A DNA stretch of 64,000 bases from Actinomycetes bacterium (lineage in GTDB: Bacteria > Actinomycetota > Thermoleophilia > BMS3ABIN01), in contig JAJYLW010000001.1 in NCBI GenBank assembly GCA_021787475.1, positions 62,001 through 126,000 on the forward strand, read 5' to 3'. A program made the translations under genes and the position numbers. Shown piece by piece: positions 55,110 to 63,916 of the stretch. Position 1 is the stretch's first letter; every line of letters starts with the position of its first letter. The notes below the pieces were generated by a model that ran no database searches, had not been told where the DNA came from, and saw nothing but the letters and a program-made list of their open reading frames with translations.

Positions 55110-58043
55110 ATGAGTAAAAAAGAAGAAAGAGGCGGCGGAACGAGAATCTGCCCGCTTGTCAAGAAAAGCCTGGCGATCGCGGGCCTTCTCTTCCTGCTGT
55201 TATTTTCTTTGACTACAAAAACGCTTCTTGCTTCAAGGAGCGGGCCGGGCTCCGTTTTGCTTCCCCAGGGAAGATCAGAAATCGCCGCGCAGGGAACAGA
55301 TCAGGGCAGGCTTGCCGGCTCGACGCCGGTGAAGCTGGCCGTAATCCTGAAGCTGCGGAACCGGCAGAATCTCGACTCGCTGATCGCGGCCCAAAACACG
55401 CCCGGCTCGCCTTCCTATCATAAATTCCTGACGCCGGCGCAGTTCTTGAGCGCCTACGGCCCCACGCAACAGGACGACGATGCCGTGGCCGCCTTCCTTG
55501 CCGGCTACGGCTTTAGCGTTAAGAAGACTGCCAACAGGCAACTGCTAATCGCCCAGGGGACCGCCGCCGAGGCCGGGCAGGCGTTTCAGACAGAGCTTCA
55601 TGCCTACAACGTTGATGGCAAGCAGGAATATGCCAACAAAAGCTCGCCCCAGGTTCCCGCAAGCCTGTCCGGCGTGATCAAGACGGTGCAGGGGCTGGAC
55701 TCAAAGAAGCTTAACTCAAACCTTAAATCCGGCCAGGCAGGCAGCGCCGCCTCGGCAATGACTGCCGTCCCCGGCTACAGCCCCGACCAGATCTCGACGG
55801 CGTACGATTACCCGAACCTGCATGGCTATAGCGGCGGCGGCAGGACAATCGCGGTGGCGACCGCCGGCGACTTTTCCAATTCCGACATTTCCGCCTTTGA
55901 AAACCAGTTTGGCTACCAGCCGGCGTCGCTGAGCCGCGTCTTTTGCGATGTGCAAAGCCAGGGGTGCGGCGGGCCAAACCAGAGCCCTGGCGTCGATGAT
56001 CCTGAGACCACCCTGGACGTGGAATGGTCCACGTCCCTGGCGCCCGGCGCCGGCGAGCTAGTTTACATCGCGCCTGCTCAAAACGGGGCCGTTTCCACGG
56101 CGGATCTGACCGATGAATACAACCAGATCGTCAGCGACAACTCGGCCGACGTCGTCACCTCCTCCTGGGGGGGCTGCGAAGACAGTAACACGGCCGGCCA
56201 AGACGACGGCATTTTCGCCCAGGGAGCGGCGCAGGGTCAGACATGGCTGATCGCCAGCGGCGATGACGGCTCCAATTGTGATCCGAATGGCAGTTTCGGC
56301 GTCGATTATCCGGCTTCGTCACCCTACGTCACGGCTATGGGCGGCACCACCCTCAACCTGGACGGATCGAACAACATATCAAGCGAAACCGCCTGGGGCG
56401 GTTCCGGTGGCGGCACTTCCGGGATTGAGCTGCGCCCTTCCTGGGAGTACGGCTCTTCCTTTTTTGCCAACGGCATGCGCTGGACGCCTGATCTGGCCAT
56501 GGACGGCGATCCCAACACCGGCATGAGCATCTACTATACCGGACCAAACGCCAGGTTTTCCGGCTGGGGACAAGCGGCGGGCACCAGCATCGACGCCCCC
56601 TTTGCGTCAGCTCTGGCGGCGGAAATCGGTCAATACGGAAACAAGCGGCTGGGCATCTTTGCGGCTCCGGTTAACAGGCTGGCCAACTCGTCGTACCATT
56701 CGACATTTTTCCACGACATCACCGCGGGCAGCAATGGCTTCTACGCCGCCGGACCGGGTTGGGATCCGGCGACCGGCTGGGGAAGCCCGGACGGCTACCT
56801 GTTGATGCTGAATTATAAAAACATGGTTGTCAGAAATTATTTCTGGACCTGGTATGACAGCATCTCCATGAGGGACTGGGTGCTGATGGCTAACCCGGCC
56901 GGCTCGGGACAAAATTTCAGCTTTGGCCTCTCCATTGGCAACAGGTCAGAGGCCCTGGCCAGCAATTTCGGCCTCGGCCCCGGCACCGTTCCCCCAGGCG
57001 GCTCCCTGACGGCGATCTATCCGGGGCTGATGGGGGGTCCCGTGAAAGCCGGTTCAATAACAGGAAACAAGGCAATCGTCAGCCAAAGAAGCCTGCTGGG
57101 CAACTCGTTTGAAGAAGTGCTGGGCACCGACGCCGGCAAGCTTTCCAACCACTTCTACTGGACATGGTACGACGAGCAGAGTCCGGGGATGACCAACTGG
57201 GTGCTTATTTCCAATCCTGGCCAAGACCACTCTGGCAATTCCCAGGGCACTGTTACGGCAACAATCAAGATAGCCGGACTGCCGGTCTGGTCGGGAGCCA
57301 TCGCTCCGGGAGCCAACGCGACGCCGACTTTTCCGGGGAGAATGGGCGGCCCGGTCGAGGTCGTCTCCAGCGGTGACGTGATGGCGTCTCAGCGGGTGTT
57401 GTCGAATTACGGCTCCGCCTTTAACGAGGTGCCCGGCATTCCCGCCGCAGAGCTCACAGACCATTACTACTGGACCTGGTATGACATGCAGTCGCCCGGA
57501 GCCAGGAACTGGGTGCTCATTGCCAATCCCAACCCGAATCCCGTTACGGCTCATATCAGGATCGCCGGCGCTGTCCGCTGGAGTGGCGCCCTCGCTCCGG
57601 GTCAGATCGTCACCCCTACTTTCCCCGGAATCATGGGTGGGCCGGTTGAGGTCTGGGCTGATTCCGGCAGCGAGATAATCGCCACCCAGAGAAGCATTTT
57701 CGGACCTTCCTTCGAGGAGGTGCCCGGCCTGGCCGCATCGCAAACCGGAGGCTTCTCGGCCCTTTCAAATGACTACAACTGGACATGGTATGACCAGCAG
57801 AGCCCCGGCATGAGCAACTGGGTGCTTGTCGCCAATCCAAACGCAAGCCCGGTCACCGCCACGATCAGGATAGGCGGCTTCACGGCCACCTACGGCATTC
57901 CCCCCGGCGGAAACATCACCCCCACCTTCTCCGGCAGGATGGGAGGCCCGGTTGAGGTTACGGCCACCGGCAACGTGATCGCCTCGCAGCGGGTGCTTTA
58001 CAACGGTTTCTTCAATGAGGTGCTGGGGGAGGTGCTACGGTAG
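55110..58043 (+). CDS. Secreted S53 (sedolisin/kumamolisin-type) serine-carboxyl peptidase with four C-terminal repeats
   Basis: 977 residues. A signal peptide (LAIAGLLFLLLFSLTTKTLL) and a pro-domain of about 170 residues precede the catalytic domain. That domain has Glu and Asp in DDPETTLDVEWS, the oxyanion Asp in IASGDDGSN and the catalytic Ser in GTSIDAPFASALAAE. These enzymes work at acid pH outside the cell. After about residue 575 come four repeats of about 104 residues, each starting like FYWTWYDEQSPGMTNWVL and ending TPTFPGRMGGPVEVxxxG..ASQRVL. They begin near 56836, 57150, 57465 and 57771. The repeats look like a beta-rich surface-binding region of unknown target. The stop is TAG. 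Confidence 0.92.
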   Translation: MSKKEERGGGTRICPLVKKSLAIAGLLFLLLFSLTTKTLLASRSGPGSVLLPQGRSEIAAQGTDQGRLAGSTPVKLAVILKLRNRQNLDSLIAAQNTPGSPSYHKFLTPAQFLSAYGPTQQDDDAVAAFLAGYGFSVKKTANRQLLIAQGTAAEAGQAFQTELHAYNVDGKQEYANKSSPQVPASLSGVIKTVQGLDSKKLNSNLKSGQAGSAASAMTAVPGYSPDQISTAYDYPNLHGYSGGGRTIAVATAGDFSNSDISAFENQFGYQPASLSRVFCDVQSQGCGGPNQSPGVDDPETTLDVEWSTSLAPGAGELVYIAPAQNGAVSTADLTDEYNQIVSDNSADVVTSSWGGCEDSNTAGQDDGIFAQGAAQGQTWLIASGDDGSNCDPNGSFGVDYPASSPYVTAMGGTTLNLDGSNNISSETAWGGSGGGTSGIELRPSWEYGSSFFANGMRWTPDLAMDGDPNTGMSIYYTGPNARFSGWGQAAGTSIDAPFASALAAEIGQYGNKRLGIFAAPVNRLANSSYHSTFFHDITAGSNGFYAAGPGWDPATGWGSPDGYLLMLNYKNMVVRNYFWTWYDSISMRDWVLMANPAGSGQNFSFGLSIGNRSEALASNFGLGPGTVPPGGSLTAIYPGLMGGPVKAGSITGNKAIVSQRSLLGNSFEEVLGTDAGKLSNHFYWTWYDEQSPGMTNWVLISNPGQDHSGNSQGTVTATIKIAGLPVWSGAIAPGANATPTFPGRMGGPVEVVSSGDVMASQRVLSNYGSAFNEVPGIPAAELTDHYYWTWYDMQSPGARNWVLIANPNPNPVTAHIRIAGAVRWSGALAPGQIVTPTFPGIMGGPVEVWADSGSEIIATQRSIFGPSFEEVPGLAASQTGGFSALSNDYNWTWYDQQSPGMSNWVLVANPNASPVTATIRIGGFTATYGIPPGGNITPTFSGRMGGPVEVTATGNVIASQRVLYNGFFNEVLGEVLR

Positions 58044-58045
58044 AT

Positions 58046-58119
58046 GGCAGGCTTTAGCCTGCCTTCGGGAGGGCTTATCTACGCACACGCCCTCGCCTGC
58101 ACAGGCTGAAAGCCTGTGC
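58046..58119. repeat. Two short palindromes after the protease gene
   Basis: Hairpins GGCAGGCT/AGCCTGCC (58046-58063) and GCACAGGCT/AGCCTGTGC (58099-58119) share the AGCCTG core. They resemble dispersed REP-like palindromes and could also act as a transcription end. Confidence 0.55.
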
Positions 58120-58252
58120 CCACCGCTGGGGCTGTGCCTGCCGAGTTTAAATCCCCGCCGCCGGTAAATAATAAAGAAGAAAGATCTTGTTCCTGAATCC
58201 CGGAGTCACCCCTGACGGTAACCCCGGCTTTGAAAGCCTGCTTGACAAAATC

Positions 58253-59014
58253 ATGGCCGGCACAAAGAGCAAACAAGCCGTAATTATCCGTCCGCCGGAT
58301 AGTATTTACCAGGCTCACGGCGAGATCGAGAATGGCAGCTTCGCGGGCCGCTGGCATTTTTCTTTCGAGGAGTACCACGAGCGGGAATACACCCACTTTG
58401 GCACCCTCCGCGTTTTTAACGACGACACGCTGTCGCCGGGAGCGACCTGGCCGCTGCACCCTCATCGCAATATCGAAGTGGTGACGTACTGCGCCGGCGG
58501 CGAGTTCCGCCATGCCGATGAAAATGGCGTTGGCAGCATTCTCCAGAAGGGATGGGTTTTGCATACAACTATCGGCCGCGGCATGTGGCATGCGGAAATC
58601 AACAACCGCCGCGACCAGCCGATGAGATTCATTCAGATGTGGTTCATGCCCAGAGAGCACAATCTCGAGCCGGCTCAGCAAATGCTTAAAGTCAACAAAG
58701 ACCAGCGCCGGAATATCATGTTGCCGCTGGTCTCGAATGACGATGAAGAGGCGCTGCCGATTGCTTCCGATGCGCACGTCTATTCATCTTTCCTTGAAAG
58801 CGGCCGCGATGCAGGCTATGAGCTGGGGGTGGGACAGGGCGCATATATTTATGTGGTGGAAGGGGGACCGGTCCGCCTGAACGGTCACTCCCTGCCCGAG
58901 CTGGGCGCAGCTAAAATTTTCGGTGGTCTGGAAGTGAGGGTGGAAGCTGAAAATGACGCGGAGCTGCTGCTGGTGGGCGTGCCGCTGGCAGTGGGACACC
59001 ACTATGGAATTTAA
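58253..59014 (+). CDS. Pirin family protein
   Basis: About 253 residues with the bicupin pirin fold. The metal site is formed by HPHRNIEVVTYC and the following GMWHAEINN segment, near 65-130, and FIQMWFMPREH follows. Pirins can act as quercetinase-like dioxygenases or redox-linked regulators; the substrate is not evident. The start is uncertain: an in-frame TTG 58187 would add 22 residues and neither start has a strong ribosome binding site. It is convergent with ispH. Confidence 0.88.
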   Translation: MAGTKSKQAVIIRPPDSIYQAHGEIENGSFAGRWHFSFEEYHEREYTHFGTLRVFNDDTLSPGATWPLHPHRNIEVVTYCAGGEFRHADENGVGSILQKGWVLHTTIGRGMWHAEINNRRDQPMRFIQMWFMPREHNLEPAQQMLKVNKDQRRNIMLPLVSNDDEEALPIASDAHVYSSFLESGRDAGYELGVGQGAYIYVVEGGPVRLNGHSLPELGAAKIFGGLEVRVEAENDAELLLVGVPLAVGHHYGI

Positions 59015-59203
59015 TGCGGAGTGCGGATTCTGAATTGCGAAATGAAAAACCCAAAATTTAAACTGATCATACAGTTTATTCAGGAAACTGCTCGGGACTT
59101 GCTCGCTCTGCCTAAGTCCGGCGGGCTCCGCGGCGTCGGACGGCGATCACCTATCTTACATTTCTCCAGTGATCCCAATCGTCGAACTGGATAATCAGTA
59201 AAT

Positions 59204-60034
59204 TTAAACGGTTAATGTGGCAATCAGGCGTTTCGCTTCTTCCATCTGCTCCGGAGGGGTGGAGGCGCCGGCGGTGATGGCCACGGTGCCGGCTTCCTCA
59301 AACCAGCCGGCTTCGAGTTCGCTCACTTCCTCAATGTGAAAGGTCCGTTGCTGAACTTCCCGGCATAGTTTTGCCAATCTGGCGGTATTGGCGCTGTTGC
59401 GGCCGCCGATAATGATAACGGCATCTGCCAGGAGCGCCAATTCGAGCGCCTCCTCCTGACATTTCCGGGTGGCGTTGCATATGGTGTTGTAAACCAGCAG
59501 CTCGCGGCAGGCGGGCGCCAGCCGCCCCGCCAGCGCCGACAGGTTGGCGCTCGCCTGGGTGGTCTGCACGACCACGCCAACCTTTTTCCCGCGAACCCGG
59601 GCCAGATCAAGCTCCTCCGCCCTTTCAACCACGATGGCGCCGGCGCCGGCGTTGGCGATCAGCGCCACGACTTCGGGATGCTCATGCTCACCCAGTATCA
59701 CAGGCAGATACCGCCGCTCTTTCAGGGAAGACGCCTTCTGCTGGGCTACCTTGACATAAGGACAGGTTGCGTCAACGATCTTAAGCCCCCGGGCTTCAGC
59801 CTCGGCGGCAACCTGGGGCGTCACTCCGTGCGTCCTGAAAATGATGGTGCCGGCCGCGCCGGCCAGCGAATCGACCGAAGATACCCCTGTCGCAGCCAGC
59901 TCCCTGACCACGCCCGGATTGTGGATGATCGGGCCGAGGGTATGGACCGGCCCCTCAGATCCCCTCGCCGCCTCGCAGGCAATTTTCAGCGCCCGCTGCA
60001 CGCCATAACAATAACCGCCGTGTTTGGATACCAA
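59204..60034 (-). CDS. ispH: 4-hydroxy-3-methylbut-2-enyl diphosphate reductase
   Basis: 276 residues. The three cluster cysteines are seen in HGGYCYGV, DATCPYVKVAQ and YNTICNATRKCQ, with the substrate residues in LGPIIHNPGVV, GEHEHPEVVAL and GGRNSANTARLA. It catalyses the last MEP pathway step, to IPP and DMAPP. The start at TTG 60034 seems short by a few residues (family proteins begin with a strand just before KHGG). An earlier unusual start is therefore possible. It is downstream of plsC on the same strand; the 59015-59203 gap to pirin shows nothing clear. Confidence 0.95.
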   Translation of the reverse strand: MVSKHGGYCYGVQRALKIACEAARGSEGPVHTLGPIIHNPGVVRELAATGVSSVDSLAGAAGTIIFRTHGVTPQVAAEAEARGLKIVDATCPYVKVAQQKASSLKERRYLPVILGEHEHPEVVALIANAGAGAIVVERAEELDLARVRGKKVGVVVQTTQASANLSALAGRLAPACRELLVYNTICNATRKCQEEALELALLADAVIIIGGRNSANTARLAKLCREVQQRTFHIEEVSELEAGWFEEAGTVAITAGASTPPEQMEEAKRLIATLTV

Positions 60035-60076
60035 TATTTTTACGGGACACCCGCTTCCGTTGTATCACAGACCCGA

Positions 60077-60135
60077 TTTAACGTTTCACGTTGAAGGTTT
60101 CACGTAAAACCTTTTTCACCGCGTGAAACGTTAAA
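60077..60135. repeat. 14-bp perfect inverted repeat between ispH and plsC
   Basis: TTTAACGTTTCACG (60077-60090) is exactly complementary to CGTGAAACGTTAAA (60122-60135). A further partial copy lies between the arms and another AACGTGAAACGG follows. It belongs to the same word family as 50436-50514. Confidence 0.7.
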
Positions 60136-60170
60136 CGTGAAACGGCTTTTCTTGTTTCCGGCGAGGTAAT

Positions 60171-60767
60171 TTAAAGCGAGGCAATCGCGTTCATGATGCG
60201 GTTGCCCGCCTCGCGGTAGGCGCGGCCCCGGGATAAGCCAGCCGTATCAAAATCTACCGGTTTGCCAACGCTGATCGTGATCCGTGCCAGGCCCGGCTTA
60301 AAGCCGCGCATCACGCGCTCGTCACCGCGAATGCGCACGGGGATCACGGCGACGCCCGGCTCCAGCGCAAGCATGCCCACGCCCGGCTGGGCTTCGCCCA
60401 GGACGCCTTCACGCTGCCTGGTTCCCTCCGGAAACATGCCGACGGTATAACCTTGCCTGAGCAGCTCGCGGGCGTGGCGGACGGCCTCCCGGTCAGACTG
60501 CCCGCGGCGCACCGGGAAGGCGCCCAGCTTTGTAATCAGCCATCCCAGGCCGGGCACTCGCCAGAGCTCGGCCTTGGCCATCCAGCGAATCTGGCCGGGA
60601 AAGGCAATCCCGACCAGGCACGGGTCCAGATTGCTGGCGTGGCTTGAGGCGATCACGGCCGGCCCCCGCCGGGGCCAGTTTTCGGCGCCGCTGATTCTGA
60701 TGCGGTAAAGAAGAGTCAGCGGCGTGGTCAAGATAATGCGGACAATTGCATAGATAAAGGAAGACAT
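60171..60767 (-). CDS. plsC: 1-acyl-sn-glycerol-3-phosphate acyltransferase
   Basis: 198 residues. The HX4D motif is SSHASNLDP near residue 42, and the substrate motif is FPEGTRQREG near 114. A hydrophobic N-terminus gives membrane association. It converts lysophosphatidate to phosphatidate, completing the path served by GpsA and PlsY in this window. It is 21 bp downstream of cmk, within the aroA-cmk-plsC-ispH set. Confidence 0.93.
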   Translation of the reverse strand: MSSFIYAIVRIILTTPLTLLYRIRISGAENWPRRGPAVIASSHASNLDPCLVGIAFPGQIRWMAKAELWRVPGLGWLITKLGAFPVRRGQSDREAVRHARELLRQGYTVGMFPEGTRQREGVLGEAQPGVGMLALEPGVAVIPVRIRGDERVMRGFKPGLARITISVGKPVDFDTAGLSRGRAYREAGNRIMNAIASL

Positions 60768-60788
60768 AAACCGAATAGTTTCGAGCTT

Positions 60789-61454
60789 TTATTTTAACTG
60801 TTTTTCTACTATCCCGGAAACTCTGTCAACAACCTGCTCGATTGTCATATTGGTGGTGTCGATGATGACAGCGCCGGCGGCGGCTTTCAGCGGCGCCAAC
60901 TCGCGGCGGGAGTCGTAATCGTCGCGGGCGGCGATATCCCGCTCCATCTGCTCCTGGGAGACCTCAACCCCCTTTTGGGCAAGCTCCAGGCGGCGGCGGC
61001 GGGCGCGCTCCCGGTTGGCCGCCGTCAGGAAGATCTTGACGTCGGCGCCGGGGCAGACAACGGTGCCGATGTCACGGCCGTCCATGACAACGTCGCCAGC
61101 GGCCGCGATCGACCGCTGCTTTTCCACCAGGGCTTCGCGCACGGAGCGGTGGGCTGATACTTCAGAAACGCAGGCGGAGACGTCCCGCCCGCGGATTTCC
61201 TCCGTCACATCCCGGCAGCCGGCAAACACCTGTGGCGACCCGTCTGGGCCAGGCTGAAAACCGATCTCGGCATTGCGGGCCAGCAGGCCAAGCTCTTCCC
61301 CGTCGGCGGGCGCGATCCCCTGTTCTAATGCCAGCAGCGTCACGGCGCGGTACATGGCGCCGGTATCCAGGTATGTCCAGTCGTGGCGGCCGGCAATCAG
61401 CCTGGAGATGGTGCTCTTGCCGGCCCCGGCCGGCCCGTCAATGGCGACAATCAT
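60789..61454 (-). CDS. cmk: Cytidylate kinase
   Basis: 221 residues from ATG 61454, chosen because the family begins directly with the P-loop strand (MIVAIDGPAGAGKSTISR). DGRDIGTVVCPGADVKIFLT and RRRRLELAQKG complete the pattern. It phosphorylates CMP and dCMP. An in-frame TTG 61481 overlapping the aroA stop would add nine residues. The position after aroA is a well-known bacterial order. Confidence 0.95.
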   Translation of the reverse strand: MIVAIDGPAGAGKSTISRLIAGRHDWTYLDTGAMYRAVTLLALEQGIAPADGEELGLLARNAEIGFQPGPDGSPQVFAGCRDVTEEIRGRDVSACVSEVSAHRSVREALVEKQRSIAAAGDVVMDGRDIGTVVCPGADVKIFLTAANRERARRRRLELAQKGVEVSQEQMERDIAARDDYDSRRELAPLKAAAGAVIIDTTNMTIEQVVDRVSGIVEKQLK

Positions 61455-61477
61455 GGTTCCAGTTCCGAGTTCCGAGT

Positions 61478-62776
61478 TCAATTCATCAGGCCCATCAGCC
61501 CCTCGCGAAAATGCGGGTATGAGACCGATACGCAGTCAAACCCCTGCACGCTGACGCCCCCCCGTGAAGCGGCGCCGGCCACCGCTCCCAGCATCGCCAA
61601 ACGGTGGTCGCCCAGGCTCTTGAATTTGCCGCCCCGTGGCCGTCTGCCGGCCGCGCCGCGCACAATAAAGCCGCCCGGGAAGGCCTCGATGTCAACCCCG
61701 ATCCCGGCAAGATTGTCAACGATGCCGCGGATGCGATCCGACTCCTTCAGCTGCAGTTCGCCCGCGCCGCTGACAATCGTCTCTCCTTTCGCAAACGCGC
61801 CGGCGAGCGCCACCAGGGGAAGCTCATCAATGACGCGGCCGGAGATCTCCCCCGGAACCTTGACGCCTTTCAGCCGGGCTGCGCTCACATGAAGATCATT
61901 TACCGGCTCTCCGCCTGCCCGGGGCGCCGGCTTCCTGGTTATGTCTGCTCCCATTTCTTCCATGATATCAAGCAGGCCCGTCCGGGTCGGATTGACGCCA
62001 ACGGCGGGCAGCACGACCTCCGAGCCCGGGATTATGGTGGCGGCGACAATAAAAAATGCTGCTGAGGAAAAATCAGCCGGCACGTCAACCGCTTTCAGGC
62101 GCAGCCTTTCCGCCGGGTAAATCCGGGTGACAAGTCCCTGCTTCTCGACCCGCGCCCCCGCCGCTGCCAGCATGATCTCGGTATGGTCGCGGCAGGCGGA
62201 TGGCTCTCTCACGATAGTCGGGCCGTCTCCGTAAAGACCGGCCAGCAGCACTGCGGATTTGACCTGGGCGCTGGCCACCGGCAGATTGTAATCGATTGCC
62301 CGCACCCTGCCGCCGCAAACCCTGAGCGGCGCAAACCCGCGGCCCAGCGCTTCAATGTCAACGCCCATCAATTTAAGCGGCGCGACAATGCGGTCCATCG
62401 GCCGGCGCCTGAGGCTGGCGTCGCCATCAAGCAAGAAGCAGCCGTCCTGCCCGGCCAGCACTCCCGGCAGCAGCCGCATGGTTGTGCCAGAGTTGCGTGC
62501 GTCGATCGCGGTTTTGGGGAATTTTAGGCCCCGCAGGCCAGCGCCGAGAAGAACCAGGCGTCCCTGCTCCAACCGCTCAACCTTTACGCCGCAAGCCTCA
62601 ATTGCAGCGAGCGTGGCCGCCGTATCATCAGAACCGAGAAAATTGCGTATTTCTACCGGAGCATCGCAAATTGAGCCAATGATTGCGGCCCGGTGAGAAA
62701 TGGACTTGTCAGCCGGCAGCGGAAGCGTTCCGCGCAGCCTTTCGACAGGAGGAAATAATGCGCTGCCGCCCGGCAT
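61478..62776 (-). CDS. aroA: 3-phosphoshikimate 1-carboxyvinyltransferase (EPSP synthase)
   Basis: 432 residues. LPADKSISHRAAIIGSI, DARNSGTTMRLLPGVL, RDHTEIMLAAAGA and LGDHRLAMLGAVAG mark the enzyme, which makes EPSP in the shikimate pathway. The second block carries Gly at the inhibitor-relevant loop (the RNSGTT region), as in many Gram-positive sequences. The ATG follows the tyrA TAA with no gap, so translation is coupled. Confidence 0.96.
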   Translation of the reverse strand: MPGGSALFPPVERLRGTLPLPADKSISHRAAIIGSICDAPVEIRNFLGSDDTAATLAAIEACGVKVERLEQGRLVLLGAGLRGLKFPKTAIDARNSGTTMRLLPGVLAGQDGCFLLDGDASLRRRPMDRIVAPLKLMGVDIEALGRGFAPLRVCGGRVRAIDYNLPVASAQVKSAVLLAGLYGDGPTIVREPSACRDHTEIMLAAAGARVEKQGLVTRIYPAERLRLKAVDVPADFSSAAFFIVAATIIPGSEVVLPAVGVNPTRTGLLDIMEEMGADITRKPAPRAGGEPVNDLHVSAARLKGVKVPGEISGRVIDELPLVALAGAFAKGETIVSGAGELQLKESDRIRGIVDNLAGIGVDIEAFPGGFIVRGAAGRRPRGGKFKSLGDHRLAMLGAVAGAASRGGVSVQGFDCVSVSYPHFREGLMGLMN

Positions 62777-63901
62777 TTAGCCGGCCTCAGCGCTTGAAAA
62801 CGGTACCCGGACGGCGTCATAGCCAAGTTCTTTCAAGATCCCGACCGCGCGCTGGCCCGTCTCGTCACCGGAAACAACCAGCGAAAGGACGCCGCCCTGC
62901 TCGATGCTGATCCGGTGAAAAGCCAGGTCATCGATATTAATGCCGGCATTTCCCAAAGCCACGGTGACGCTGCTTAACACGCCGGGCCGGTCGGGAACCG
63001 GCACCTTGACAACGAACAGATCCGCGGGCTCGAGGTACCCAGCCTCCAGCATCCGGTCGCGGTTGGCGGCTGCCGCGGCGATTGTCTGCTCGACGAAATT
63101 TACATCGTCGTCGTCAAGCGCGTCAGCGAAACGGCCGACGCCGCGGGCATGCTCTCTGAGGACTTCCGCCAGCCACCGCCGGTTCTCGATGAAAATGTCG
63201 GTCCAGACGCCGGAATTGCTCCCCGCTACTCGCGTCAAGTCACGGAAGCTTGGCCCCGCCGACAGGAGCGCCTCGCGCCCGTCCAGGTTCACGCTGCCGG
63301 CCTGGTTCATGGCGGCGTTGGCAAGCACGTGCGGCAAATGGCTGACCAGCGCCATTATCCGGTCGTGCGCGTCGGGATCAATCGCGGTCGGGCGGGCGCC
63401 AATGCCGGTGAGGAAACCGTGCAGCCGCTCATAGTTGGAAGGGTCAATTCCCCCGCCGGAGGTTAGAAAGTAAGTCGCTTTGTCAAAAAGATCCTCGCGG
63501 GCGTTGGCGACTCCGGCGGTCTCGGAACCACAAACAGGGTGGCCGCCAATAAACCGCTTTTCCTCTTCGGGCGTCAGCGCCGCCATCAGGCTGGATTTTG
63601 TGCTGCCCATATCAGTGACGATGCATCCCGGCCCTGCCGCCAGCGCCCGGCGGGCAATCTCAAGGACGGTCCTGACCGGCGTCGCCACGAAACAGAGGTC
63701 GGCCGCTTCGGCCGCCTCTTCGACGCTCGAAGCCTGGTCGGTGATGGCGCCCAGCTCCAGCGCCTGGCCAAGCGTCCGCCGGCTGCGGCTGTAGCCGAAA
63801 ACCCTCTCCACTCCGAGCCGCTCGCGGGCGGCCAGTCCCATTGAGCCCCCCATCAGGCCAACACCAAGGATAGCAATGGTGGTATTGGAAAAATCCGGCA
63901 T
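62777..63901 (-). CDS. tyrA: Prephenate dehydrogenase with C-terminal ACT domain
   Basis: 374 residues. The NAD motif is AILGVGLMGGSMGLAARE. The active-site block is GGHPVCGSETAGV near residue 118, and VSHLPHVLANAAMNQA follows. Residues about 300-374 (VKVPVPDRPGVLSSVTVALG) form an ACT domain, probably for feedback control by tyrosine. It makes 4-hydroxyphenylpyruvate. It is coupled to aroA and follows a probable DAHP synthase gene. Confidence 0.95.
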   Translation of the reverse strand: MPDFSNTTIAILGVGLMGGSMGLAARERLGVERVFGYSRSRRTLGQALELGAITDQASSVEEAAEAADLCFVATPVRTVLEIARRALAAGPGCIVTDMGSTKSSLMAALTPEEEKRFIGGHPVCGSETAGVANAREDLFDKATYFLTSGGGIDPSNYERLHGFLTGIGARPTAIDPDAHDRIMALVSHLPHVLANAAMNQAGSVNLDGREALLSAGPSFRDLTRVAGSNSGVWTDIFIENRRWLAEVLREHARGVGRFADALDDDDVNFVEQTIAAAAANRDRMLEAGYLEPADLFVVKVPVPDRPGVLSSVTVALGNAGINIDDLAFHRISIEQGGVLSLVVSGDETGQRAVGILKELGYDAVRVPFSSAEAG

Positions 63902-63916
63902 GGAAACGGAAAGTTG

